Shown here: in pieces, positions 1 through 7,696 of the stretch
Layout of the letters: each line of letters starts with the position of its first letter
Numbering within the stretch: position 1 is the first letter of the stretch
DNA from: CAIWAH01 sp964602595
GTDB lineage: Bacteria > Verrucomicrobiota > Verrucomicrobiia > Limisphaerales > UBA9464
DNA: 64,000 bases
Direction of reading: 5' to 3'
NCBI GenBank assembly: GCA_964602595.1
Contig: CAZRRO010000010.1
Span: 62,001 to 126,000 of the forward strand
Notes under the pieces: model-generated
The model's input: the letters and a program-made list of their open reading frames with translations, nothing else
Told to the model about the DNA's origin: nothing
The model's database searches: none
Position numbers and translations under genes: made by a program

Positions 1-209
1 ACATACATTTGGGCGACCGTCTGTTGCGGGCCGGTCTTGCCGGGGCGGGGAACCGGGTTGGGCTTCAGGTGCTGGAGCACCGGACTCGACTTGAGCCGCT
101 CGACGTTGGGCAGGGGATCTTCGGCGCGGGCGAATGGCGCCCAGGGGACAGAGGCCGCGGCGGCCAGGGCGACCGCCCGCCGAGGCGACAGGGACGAGAG
201 GAGAGACAT
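1..209 (-). CDS. Secreted protein, N-terminal fragment (runs off window edge)
   Basis: Reading leftward from the ATG at 209, 69 codons stay open to the window edge, so only the N-terminus is visible. It starts with an export signal that has an Arg-Arg pair (SPRRAVALAAAASV) and an Ala-rich hydrophobic core ending near FARAED, so the product is probably exported, possibly by Tat. The rest visible is Pro/Lys-rich and shows no domain I recognise. It lies 140 bases downstream of the esterase gene on the same strand and may be the third gene of that operon. Function unknown. Confidence 0.6.
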   Translation of the reverse strand, partial: MSLLSSLSPRRAVALAAAASVPWAPFARAEDPLPNVERLKSSPVLQHLKPNPVPRPGKTGPQQTVAQMY

Positions 210-349
210 GCCGTGGGGAATACCCCAGCGGCTGGCCGGTGTAAAAGGGAACGCGCGGAGGTTTCGCGACCGTGAGCCGTTGCGAGGGGAGGCTCGAAAG
301 GCCGCGCCGCGGGCGTTTTACGGCAACCCGCGGCGCAAGCTCCAATGGT

Positions 350-1498
350 TCAGCGGAACAGTTGCGGTGCGAACTCGTTCAGGTAGTCCCGCCACTTGTC
401 CCAGGTGTGCGCTCCGTCCGTCTCCTTGTAGACCACGTCGAATTTGTGGCCCTTGAACATCTCGACGGTCTTGCGTGTGGTTTCGACCAGGAAGTCGTCC
501 TTGCCCGTGGCAAACCAGAAAAGCTTCAACCCCTCCTTCAGTTTCGCGTCGTCGAGGATGGCCTTGTGCTTCTCCTCAAAGCTCGGCCCCTGCGGCGCGG
601 GCGCTCCCGGACGTTGCACGATGCCGAAGATGCCCGAGCTATACACCCCGAGGTAGGCGAACTTCTCCAGGTGCGGCACGCCGATGTTCAGCGTGTGCGC
701 GCCGCCCATCGACAGGCCGGCGATCGCGCGGTTCGCCCGGTCGGTGTGGACCCGATACTGCTTCTCGACGGTCGGCAGAATGTCGCTGACGAAGTCCGGC
801 TCGAACTCGCCCGACATGGAGCCGCGTCCGAAGCTGAACGGCCCGGTGTGGCCGGCCGGCATCACAACGACCATCGGCTTGGCATTCCCGGCGGCGATCA
901 GGTTGTCGAGGATGAACCCGGCGCGCCCCACCGTGCTCCATGAATTGTCAGAGTCGAAGGCACCGTGCAGCAGGTAGAACACGGGATACTTGCCGGCGCC
1001 GGCCTCGTAGCCCGGTGGCGTGTAAACGTGCATCCGGCGGAACTTCTTGAGCGTGGATGACCAGTAGGTCACCTGCGCCACCGCGCCGTGCGGCACGTCC
1101 TTGGTGTCCTGCCCGTCGGCACCCGCGACATTGACGAGACTCCAAGTGTTCTCGTTGGACTCACTCGTCTTTGGGTTGCGCGGATCAACCACCGACACGC
1201 CGTCCACGTTGAAGTTGTAGCGGTAGCTGCCGGGAGGCACCGGCCCGAAGGTGATTTCCCACACGCCGTTGGTTCCCTTGGTCATGTCCTTGCCCTGGCC
1301 GAGCCCGGGTAGGTCGCTGCCGGCGAGTTTCACGGATTCCGCCTTGGGCGCGGCAACGCGGAAGGTGATCTGGCGGTCCGCCGAAACCTCGGGCGAGGTT
1401 GGGGGCGGCGTCTGGTTCGGTCGCTGGGCGAGGGCTGTGAACGTGAGGGATAGGGCCGCCAAAACTCCGGCGACGGTGGAGCAGTTGATGCGTTTCAT
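350..1498 (-). CDS. Secreted esterase with N-terminal CBM48-like domain (feruloyl/acetyl-xylan esterase type)
   Basis: A 382-residue secreted serine esterase of the enterochelin-esterase/esterase-D type. Such proteins remove feruloyl or acetyl groups from plant polysaccharides. After a signal peptide (about residues 1-25) comes a CBM48/E-set-like beta-sandwich (about 35-130), then an alpha/beta hydrolase domain. The nucleophile elbow is GLSMGG (Ser263) and a C-terminal GAHTW supplies the catalytic His (about 364). HGAFD forms the oxyanion-hole region. I chose the ATG at 1498 because a signal peptide follows directly; the frame stays open 15 codons further upstream. The gene starts 41 bases after the PQQ-type dehydrogenase, suggesting one transcript. 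Substrate is inferred from family only. Confidence 0.82.
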   Translation of the reverse strand: MKRINCSTVAGVLAALSLTFTALAQRPNQTPPPTSPEVSADRQITFRVAAPKAESVKLAGSDLPGLGQGKDMTKGTNGVWEITFGPVPPGSYRYNFNVDGVSVVDPRNPKTSESNENTWSLVNVAGADGQDTKDVPHGAVAQVTYWSSTLKKFRRMHVYTPPGYEAGAGKYPVFYLLHGAFDSDNSWSTVGRAGFILDNLIAAGNAKPMVVVMPAGHTGPFSFGRGSMSGEFEPDFVSDILPTVEKQYRVHTDRANRAIAGLSMGGAHTLNIGVPHLEKFAYLGVYSSGIFGIVQRPGAPAPQGPSFEEKHKAILDDAKLKEGLKLFWFATGKDDFLVETTRKTVEMFKGHKFDVVYKETDGAHTWDKWRDYLNEFAPQLFR

Positions 1499-1539
1499 GA
1501 GCTGATGTGAGATAGGACTTGCCGGCAACGCGATCGGTT

Positions 1540-4308
1540 TCACGGCTTCGGTTCTGTCGGGACAAACCGGATCGACGCGAGCGACATCAGCGTGGCGCCG
1601 GGTTTGGCGGTTTCGTTGCGGAAGTTCAGGAACAGGGAATGGCGTCCAGTCACACCGGCGAGCGGAACCACCACCGGTGGCCGGCTGGCGAACCGCTGGG
1701 GCCGGGGCGCATCGGCGTCCAAGGCCGGCGCGCTGGCGGAAGGTGGTCCGGCGGATCCGACGGCGGCCTTGCCGACGAGCGGGCCATCGGCGGCGTCGAG
1801 ACGGACTTCGATGTCGCCACCCAGGTGGCCGGCGGGGGGGATCACGTTGGCGGACAGTTCGAGGGCACGGACCCCGGTCAAATCGACGTTGGTGAAGCCC
1901 AACTGTGCGCCGGCGGACGCGGTGCCGCCGCGGCTTCCGATTTCGACACCCTGGATCACGTCGGCCTGGGCCGGAGACAGCGAGGGATTTCGCAACACCC
2001 GCACGCTCTCCGCAGTCAGCGGCGGAAGTCCTTCCTCGCCCTGATCGGTGTAAACGGCGCGCAGGATGACCGAGCCGCGTCCCTGGTCACCGCGCGGGAG
2101 TTCGGGCGTGTAGGTGCCGGCCAATGGGCGCGACGGACCGCGTTCGCCGGCGAGGCTGAAGACGTATTTGAGGATTGTGCCGGCGTCGCTCTCGTTGATG
2201 AGCGCGTTGGGCGGCATGGCAACTTCGCCCCACGCGCCCGCGCCGCCGGTGACGACCTTCTTGGTCAGCCGTTCCATGGCGTCCTTGTCGCCGGCGTATT
2301 TGCGGGCCACGTCGGTGAAGCTCGGCCCCACTAGCTTGCCCTCGACCAAATGGCAGGCCCGGCAGTTGCCCCGCGTCAGCAGCGCCTGCGCCACAGGGAA
2401 TCGGGCCGCGGACTCCTCGCCGCGCGGCAGACCCTTCAACGCTGCGACATCAAATCCCGCCGAGGCGTAATCGATGCTCAGTGCGACCTTCTCCGGTGCG
2501 ATTCGGCCCCCGGCCAGCGTGCCATCCTCGCGATCGGCAACTTCCACCGAGTAGGCGACGGGCTGGTTGGGGAAGAAGAAGGTGCTGTTGCCGGTGAGCT
2601 TGAGAGAAACGACGGGGGGCTCGTTGCCCGAGACGATGCTGACCGACTGCCGGTCGCTCGCGCCGGACGGATCGGTGACGGTCAGCTGCGCGACCGCCGC
2701 CCCAACGCCCTCAAAGCGCACCGTGGGATTGGGCGTTTCGAACACGCGCGGCTTGCCGCCGGCTTCGAAGACTTCCCAGCGGTAAGTCAGTGTATCGCGG
2801 TCGGGATCCATGGTGCCCGCGGCGGAGAGCTTCGCTTCGAAAGGAGGAACGCCCCCGATCCGATCGGTCGTGGCAACGGCGGTGGGCTTGCGGTTTCCAG
2901 CCTCGTATTCGATCCGGACGAGTTTGGCGTCGGGACTTTTCTGGAACCACCGGCCACCGTATTCGAGCACGTAGAGGTCGCCCTCGGGACCGAACTTCGC
3001 GTCAATCGGTTCGACCGGTTTGTAGCCGGGCGCAAACCGTTCGATGCCGCCGAAGTCGCCGTTCTCCTTGATCGTAATTGCAAAGATCGAGCGGCGGGAG
3101 AATTCCGCGGCGAGCCACTTCCCTTCGTAGTAGGCAGGCCAGGGACGTTTGGGTTCCTTGAAGTCGGCTCGGCGGTAAATCGGTCCTCCCGTCGCGGAAC
3201 GGGCGCCCGTGCCCAGCTCGGGAAACTTGTCCGACGCATCGTAGGGATAATAGACGAACGACGGGGCGAGCGGCGGCAGTTCGGTAAGGCCGGTGTTGTT
3301 GGGCGACGTGTTGACGACCTTGGTGCGGTCCTTCGGCGCGCCGGGTTTCTTCGCCGCGTAGTCATACCACGGAAAGGCCGATTCGCCGACGAAGTAGGGC
3401 CAGCCGAAGTAGCCGGGGCCGCGGGCCTGGTTGAACTCGTCGTAGCCCTTCGGGCCGATGTCCGTGTCCTGCCGTCCGTCGGGGCCGACTTCGCCCCAGT
3501 AGATGTAGCCCGTCTGGCGGTCGATCGAGACGCGCCACGCGTTGCGATGGCCCATCGAGAAGATTTCGGGCCGCGTCTTGGCGGTGCCGGGCGGGAAGAG
3601 GTTGCCCTTGGGAATCGTGTAGGTGCCGTCGGCCTCGGGATGGATGCGCAGGATCTTGCCCTCCAGCGACGCGGTGTTGGCGGACCCGCCCTGGTCGTCC
3701 CACGCGGCGCGGCCGGGACGCTCGTCGGTGTGGGCGGAAATGTTGTTGCCGCGGTTGTTGCCGATCGTGATCAGCAGGTTGCCGTCGGCATCCCAGGCGG
3801 TGCCGCCGCCGGTGTGGCAGCACGTCTCGCGCTGCGCCTCCCATTCCAGCATCACCTTCTCGGAATTGGCGACCAGCACGTCGTTCTTCACCTGCCAGCG
3901 GCTGATCACGCCCTTCGCATCGGTCGGATGGAAGTAGTAGAGATAGAGGAAGCCGTTTTCCGCGAACTTCGGGTCGAGCGTCAGGCCGACGAGGCCCTGC
4001 TCGCCGTTGCCCACCTTGGCGCGGGTGTTCACGGCGAGATGGCCCATCGGCTTCACGCCGGGGATGGCCGGATCATAGACCTTCAGTCCGCCCTTGCGCT
4101 CCGCGATGTAAACCCGTCCGTCCGGCAGGACCTCGAACACCATCGGCTCGTCGAGCGTGCCCTGGGTCAGCACGACCGGCGTGAAGCGGTTGTCATCGGG
4201 TTTGGCCTTGGGGTCGGGGCTGGGTTGCCCCAGACAGGCAAAAGACACGCAGGCAACTCCGGCGAGCGCGGCCATAGGGCGCAGCCAGGACAGCGAAGGG
4301 GATTTCAT
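1540..4308 (-). CDS. Secreted PQQ-type sugar dehydrogenase fused to PKD, cytochrome c and CBM-like domains
   Basis: A 922-residue exported protein. After a signal peptide (1-28) comes a six-bladed glucose/sorbosone-dehydrogenase propeller (about 35-480; GEQGLVGLTLDP is typical), then a PKD domain (about 510-600), a second beta-rich stretch, a class I cytochrome c domain with the haem motif CRACH (Cys649 to His653) and a likely Met ligand in VAMPPN (about 698), and a C-terminal CBM6-like sandwich. The family oxidises sugars or their derivatives, and the haem domain would take the electrons. The frame is open 227 codons further upstream, but the ATG at 4308 is followed at once by a signal peptide and the upstream part looks non-coding. 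Substrate unknown. Confidence 0.85.
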   Translation of the reverse strand: MKSPSLSWLRPMAALAGVACVSFACLGQPSPDPKAKPDDNRFTPVVLTQGTLDEPMVFEVLPDGRVYIAERKGGLKVYDPAIPGVKPMGHLAVNTRAKVGNGEQGLVGLTLDPKFAENGFLYLYYFHPTDAKGVISRWQVKNDVLVANSEKVMLEWEAQRETCCHTGGGTAWDADGNLLITIGNNRGNNISAHTDERPGRAAWDDQGGSANTASLEGKILRIHPEADGTYTIPKGNLFPPGTAKTRPEIFSMGHRNAWRVSIDRQTGYIYWGEVGPDGRQDTDIGPKGYDEFNQARGPGYFGWPYFVGESAFPWYDYAAKKPGAPKDRTKVVNTSPNNTGLTELPPLAPSFVYYPYDASDKFPELGTGARSATGGPIYRRADFKEPKRPWPAYYEGKWLAAEFSRRSIFAITIKENGDFGGIERFAPGYKPVEPIDAKFGPEGDLYVLEYGGRWFQKSPDAKLVRIEYEAGNRKPTAVATTDRIGGVPPFEAKLSAAGTMDPDRDTLTYRWEVFEAGGKPRVFETPNPTVRFEGVGAAVAQLTVTDPSGASDRQSVSIVSGNEPPVVSLKLTGNSTFFFPNQPVAYSVEVADREDGTLAGGRIAPEKVALSIDYASAGFDVAALKGLPRGEESAARFPVAQALLTRGNCRACHLVEGKLVGPSFTDVARKYAGDKDAMERLTKKVVTGGAGAWGEVAMPPNALINESDAGTILKYVFSLAGERGPSRPLAGTYTPELPRGDQGRGSVILRAVYTDQGEEGLPPLTAESVRVLRNPSLSPAQADVIQGVEIGSRGGTASAGAQLGFTNVDLTGVRALELSANVIPPAGHLGGDIEVRLDAADGPLVGKAAVGSAGPPSASAPALDADAPRPQRFASRPPVVVPLAGVTGRHSLFLNFRNETAKPGATLMSLASIRFVPTEPKP

Positions 4309-4362
4309 GGTGACGAGGGATGCAACAACACCGGAAACGGATTGGCTAGCCAACTCGTCACC
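4309..4362 (-). promoter_or_regulatory. Inverted repeat abutting the dehydrogenase start codon
   Basis: GGTGACGAG (4309-4317, plus strand) is exactly complementary to CTCGTCACC (4354-4362), and the 12-base palindrome TTGGCTAGCCAA lies at 4342-4353. In the minus-strand mRNA the 9-base-pair stem would end at the base just before the ATG at 4308. It could therefore be a translational hairpin, or a DNA operator. No known RNA family was recognised. Confidence 0.4.
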
Positions 4363-4658
4363 GTGAGATGTGGCGGAGCCAGCAATGGTTGGGGGCTGCG
4401 AATTGAAACGGTTGGCGCACGGGGGCGGGCGGCTCTCAGCACCCACCCCGGTCTTGGCGTCGATTGACCGGCTAGTAAGGGCCGCCCACCCGGCGGGGCA
4501 TGGCAAAACGTATCCTCCAACGGACCGCACCGAGTGGGGTGGCGAGAACGAGGAACGACGAGGCTGGTGCCCGGCGCGGCAGTCCTTTCCGTCCGATACG
4601 GTGCCCGCGGTCGAACGAATCGACTTTCCGTCGGTCCGAATCCGGCAAAGTTTTCGCC
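4363..4658. other. Divergent intergenic region, no gene seen
   Basis: About 300 bases between the diverging dehydrogenase and CotH genes. The frame of the CotH gene is open from about 4500, but that part reads as Arg/Thr-rich low-quality protein and precedes a clear signal peptide, so I treat it as untranslated. No sigma-28-like site is present and no convincing sigma-70 promoter could be fixed by eye. Confidence 0.5.
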
Positions 4659-6746
4659 ATGCGCTCCCGGACCGCCGCCATTCGCAGTTTCTGCGGATCA
4701 CTACCTTGGATTTGGCGCTGGACGTTGGTGGCTGCCTTGGTTGTGCAGGCGACGGCCGCCGGGACCGTGCGTGTCTGGCATGAACCGGCCCAGCCTCGCT
4801 CGAGTCAGCCGGTGCGGATATCGGTCGGTCCCGGGCTCGCGGCTGACGCGGAGCCGGTGCTGGAGTTCCAAGTCGTCCTGCCCGGGCGTTATGTGGCCAA
4901 GGCGGATCCGCGATTTGAGCGCGGTTGGACGCGGCAGGCACTGAAGCCGGGGCCTGACGGCGGTTTTTCGGCCGAGCTGCCGGGTTCAATTCAGACGCAC
5001 CGCAACCTCATTCGCTACCGGATCCGGTCAGCTAGGACACAGGAATTGCTGCAGCCGCCGAAGGACGATGAGCAGGGCAATTTCGCATACTTCGTCTACG
5101 ATGGCGTCCCGGCCTGGCGGGGCGCGGTGAATCCCAAGGGCGACGGCGCGGCGGGGGAGATGAAGACCTTCCCGCCGGCGATGCTGACCAACGTGCCCGT
5201 GTATCACCTGATTGCCGCGCAGGGCGCCGTGGAGGAAGCGATGTGGAAACCGCGGTGGGACGGCGCGAACGAAGACCCGCGTCACGCCTACCGGCACACC
5301 GGCACGCTGGTTTACGATGGCGAGGTTTACGACCACGTGAAGTTCCGGGCCCGCGGCGGCGGTTGGCGGCATTCGATGGGCAAGAACATGTGGAAGTTCA
5401 ACTTCAACGCCGGCCACCGATTCGCCGCGCGGGACTTCTACGGCCGTCCTTACGCCGGCAAGTGGGACAAGCTGAACCTGGGCGCATGCATCCAGCAGGG
5501 CGACTACCGGATGCGGGGCGAGCAGGGCATGTTTGAGGCCGTGACCTTCCGGCTCTTCAACCTGGCCGGGACGGAGGCGCCGCGCACGCATTGGGTCCAC
5601 CTGCGCGTCGTGGCGGAGGTCGTGGAAACTCCGGCGGACCAATACCGCGGTGATTTCTGGGGACTCTACCTGGCGGTGGAGGAGATCGACGGCGACTTCC
5701 TCAAGGAACACGGATTGCCCGATGGCAACGTCTACAAGATCGAGAACTTCGAGCCGCACGCGCAGCATTTTGCCAAGGGCGACCGCAAGGATTCCGCCGA
5801 CGCCACGACGTTCCTCGCGGAACTGGTTCGTGGTGGCCGGACGTGGGTGGCGCCGGCTGGTCCGGGGCCGGTTCAAGGCTGGCCGGGCAACCTGGATTTT
5901 GACCGTTATTATGCCTACCGCAGCGTTGTCGAGGCGACGCATCACTACGACATCGGGTCGGGGAAGAACTATTTCTTCTACCACAACCTGACGGCCAACC
6001 AGTGGCAGACGATTCCCTGGGACGTGGACCTCAGTTGGGGCGAACACATGTATGGCGATGGCAACGAACCCCTGCGGCCGGTCTTGGACCGAAGCCCGTT
6101 TCGCGAGGCCTACCAGCGGCGTCTATCTGAGCTGAGCAACCTATTGCTGAACTCCGATGGGCTCGGCCGGGTCATCGACGAGCACGCGGCCATGATCTGG
6201 CACGGACCGTCCAGGCTGTCCCTCGCCGACGCGGACCGCGCGAAATGGGATTACCACCCGATCATGTCCTCGCGCTTTGTCGATGCGGGCAAAAGCGATC
6301 CGGGACTGTTCTACCTCGGCGAGACGGGCAACCGCTTCGGCGTGATGCCGGAACTCATGAAGGAGTTCGCCCGGCGCCGGCAACGGTTCCTCGCTCGGTT
6401 GCTGGCCGGCTACACTCCGCCGCCGGCGCCGATCGTCACCGGTCCCACGGACCTCGCGGCGACCGGTCCGACGGCGAAGTTTACCGCCCGCACCGCCGCC
6501 GTCCCCGGCGCGGAAATCCAGTGGCGCCTCGCCGAAATCACCGACCCGAAGCAGCCCGCCTTTGATCCGCGCGGCCCGTGGCGGCATGAAATCGAGGCGC
6601 ATTGGGTGGGGACAGGCGGCGCCGACATGGCGGTGCCGACGACCGGGCTGATTCGTGGGCACACCTATCGGGTGCGGGCCCGTTTGGTGCCGAAGTCTGG
6701 GCCGCCCAGCCGATGGTCGGAGGCGGTGGAGTGGGTCGCGCCCTGA
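4659..6746 (+). CDS. Secreted CotH-family kinase-fold protein with C-terminal Fn3-like domain
   Basis: A 695-residue exported protein of the CotH family (PF08757), atypical protein kinases first known from Bacillus spore coats and common in PVC bacteria. A hydrophobic signal (about 10-36) is followed by a beta-rich region, the CotH core (about 170-560) with the family hallmark WDVDLSWG near the conserved acidic metal/ATP residues, and a C-terminal fibronectin-III-like sandwich (about 590-695). I chose the ATG at 4659 because the signal peptide starts there. Its target is unknown. It is transcribed away from the dehydrogenase operon and is followed 91 bases later by a PEP-CTERM gene. Confidence 0.75.
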   Translation: MRSRTAAIRSFCGSLPWIWRWTLVAALVVQATAAGTVRVWHEPAQPRSSQPVRISVGPGLAADAEPVLEFQVVLPGRYVAKADPRFERGWTRQALKPGPDGGFSAELPGSIQTHRNLIRYRIRSARTQELLQPPKDDEQGNFAYFVYDGVPAWRGAVNPKGDGAAGEMKTFPPAMLTNVPVYHLIAAQGAVEEAMWKPRWDGANEDPRHAYRHTGTLVYDGEVYDHVKFRARGGGWRHSMGKNMWKFNFNAGHRFAARDFYGRPYAGKWDKLNLGACIQQGDYRMRGEQGMFEAVTFRLFNLAGTEAPRTHWVHLRVVAEVVETPADQYRGDFWGLYLAVEEIDGDFLKEHGLPDGNVYKIENFEPHAQHFAKGDRKDSADATTFLAELVRGGRTWVAPAGPGPVQGWPGNLDFDRYYAYRSVVEATHHYDIGSGKNYFFYHNLTANQWQTIPWDVDLSWGEHMYGDGNEPLRPVLDRSPFREAYQRRLSELSNLLLNSDGLGRVIDEHAAMIWHGPSRLSLADADRAKWDYHPIMSSRFVDAGKSDPGLFYLGETGNRFGVMPELMKEFARRRQRFLARLLAGYTPPPAPIVTGPTDLAATGPTAKFTARTAAVPGAEIQWRLAEITDPKQPAFDPRGPWRHEIEAHWVGTGGADMAVPTTGLIRGHTYRVRARLVPKSGPPSRWSEAVEWVAP

Positions 6747-6837
6747 CCGTCGGTGCGGTGCGCCCAGAAAACCATCCGCGGGACTGGCACGCCGCCGGCT
6801 ATTCGCGGCGCCGAGTAGCCGATTCCCGAAGTAGACC

Positions 6838-7602
6838 ATGCGTTTCAACCCAATGAGCGGACTCCTGATCGGAGCCGCTTTCGGAACGGTTTCCACCCTT
6901 GCCGCCCCTGTCTTCAATTCCGGCGTCGCCAGCTTTATCTTCGACCCGGGCGACGGCAATACGACCACGGTCACCGCGAATCCGATTCCGGCGGGCGGAC
7001 CGGTCACCCAGCTCAACACGGGCAATCCCGCGCCCTTGGCCGCGAGCGGGGCCGCCGGGATGTGGCACCTCGAATCGGCGTCGATGTTCGGCGTCAACGT
7101 GCCGGCGGGCTCCGGTGTCAGCCAGTTCGACACCTCGGGCAACGCGAACGGCGCGGCGACCGTCACGATCAATTTCACCGCGACCTGGGACATGGCCGGG
7201 CAGTTTGGCCCGGTGGCGTTTGGTTATGCCATCTTTCCCAGCATCAGCGGCGTCGTCGGCTCCGGCCCCGGCTCGTTCGTGCAGTTCGAGGTCCAGGCTA
7301 ACTGGACCGGCGGGGCGACCCGATCGCCGGTGAACTTCAATTACGTCAACTCGACCCCGGGGCCGTTCTCGACCTCGCTCTTCGATACGGAGGTCATGAC
7401 CCCGAACTTCATCGCCAACGGGGCGTCGGAAACGATCTCGGGCCTGATCCGCTTCAGCGCGCGGGGCGTCGGTGACGAATCGTCCGTGGCCCTGCCGCAA
7501 TTGGCGGGCACTTCGCCCGTGCCCGAACCCGAAGAATGGGCGGCCGTGGGCGGGGCTGGGTTGCTGGCATTCGGCGTCTGGCGGCGTTCGCGCCGCACTT
7601 AG
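6838..7602 (+). CDS. PEP-CTERM sorting-domain protein
   Basis: A 254-residue secreted protein with an N-terminal signal (about 1-22), a Gly/Thr/Ser-rich beta body, and a C-terminal PEP-CTERM tripartite tail: the motif VPEPEEW, a hydrophobic helix and the basic end WRRSRRT. In this family the tail is handled by an exosortase, which is not encoded in the window. The body has no enzyme motif; such proteins are usually surface or matrix components. It may be co-transcribed with the CotH gene. Confidence 0.8.
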   Translation: MRFNPMSGLLIGAAFGTVSTLAAPVFNSGVASFIFDPGDGNTTTVTANPIPAGGPVTQLNTGNPAPLAASGAAGMWHLESASMFGVNVPAGSGVSQFDTSGNANGAATVTINFTATWDMAGQFGPVAFGYAIFPSISGVVGSGPGSFVQFEVQANWTGGATRSPVNFNYVNSTPGPFSTSLFDTEVMTPNFIANGASETISGLIRFSARGVGDESSVALPQLAGTSPVPEPEEWAAVGGAGLLAFGVWRRSRRT

Positions 7603-7629
7603 CCGCAATAGGGGCCGCGACCCGGGTGG

Positions 7630-7673
7630 CAGATTACGAAAACGCCCGAACCAGCGGGCAGCCGGTTCGGGCG
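7630..7673 (-). terminator. Rho-independent terminator after MCP gene
   Basis: CGCCCGAACC (7643-7652) pairs perfectly with GGTTCGGGCG (7664-7673) around an 11-base loop. On the minus strand the stem is followed by TTTTCGTAAT. This suits termination of the MCP gene that ends at 7697. Confidence 0.75.
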
Positions 7674-7696
7674 GATGTCGGAACGGTCCTGATTTC

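Noticed and set aside
2350..4467. A 705-codon plus-strand open frame opposite the PQQ-type dehydrogenase
   Set aside because: Low-complexity Arg/Ala/Gly-rich sequence without motifs; the minus strand encodes a clear secreted dehydrogenase with a haem site.
4309..4989. N-terminal extension of 227 codons on the PQQ-type dehydrogenase
   Set aside because: The extension is Arg/Pro/Ser-rich and overlaps the start of the divergent CotH gene; a standard signal peptide follows the ATG at 4308.
7643..7673. The hairpin after the PEP-CTERM gene as its plus-strand terminator
   Set aside because: On the plus strand the stem is followed by GATGTCGG with no T-run; the T-run is on the minus strand, so I assign it to the MCP gene.
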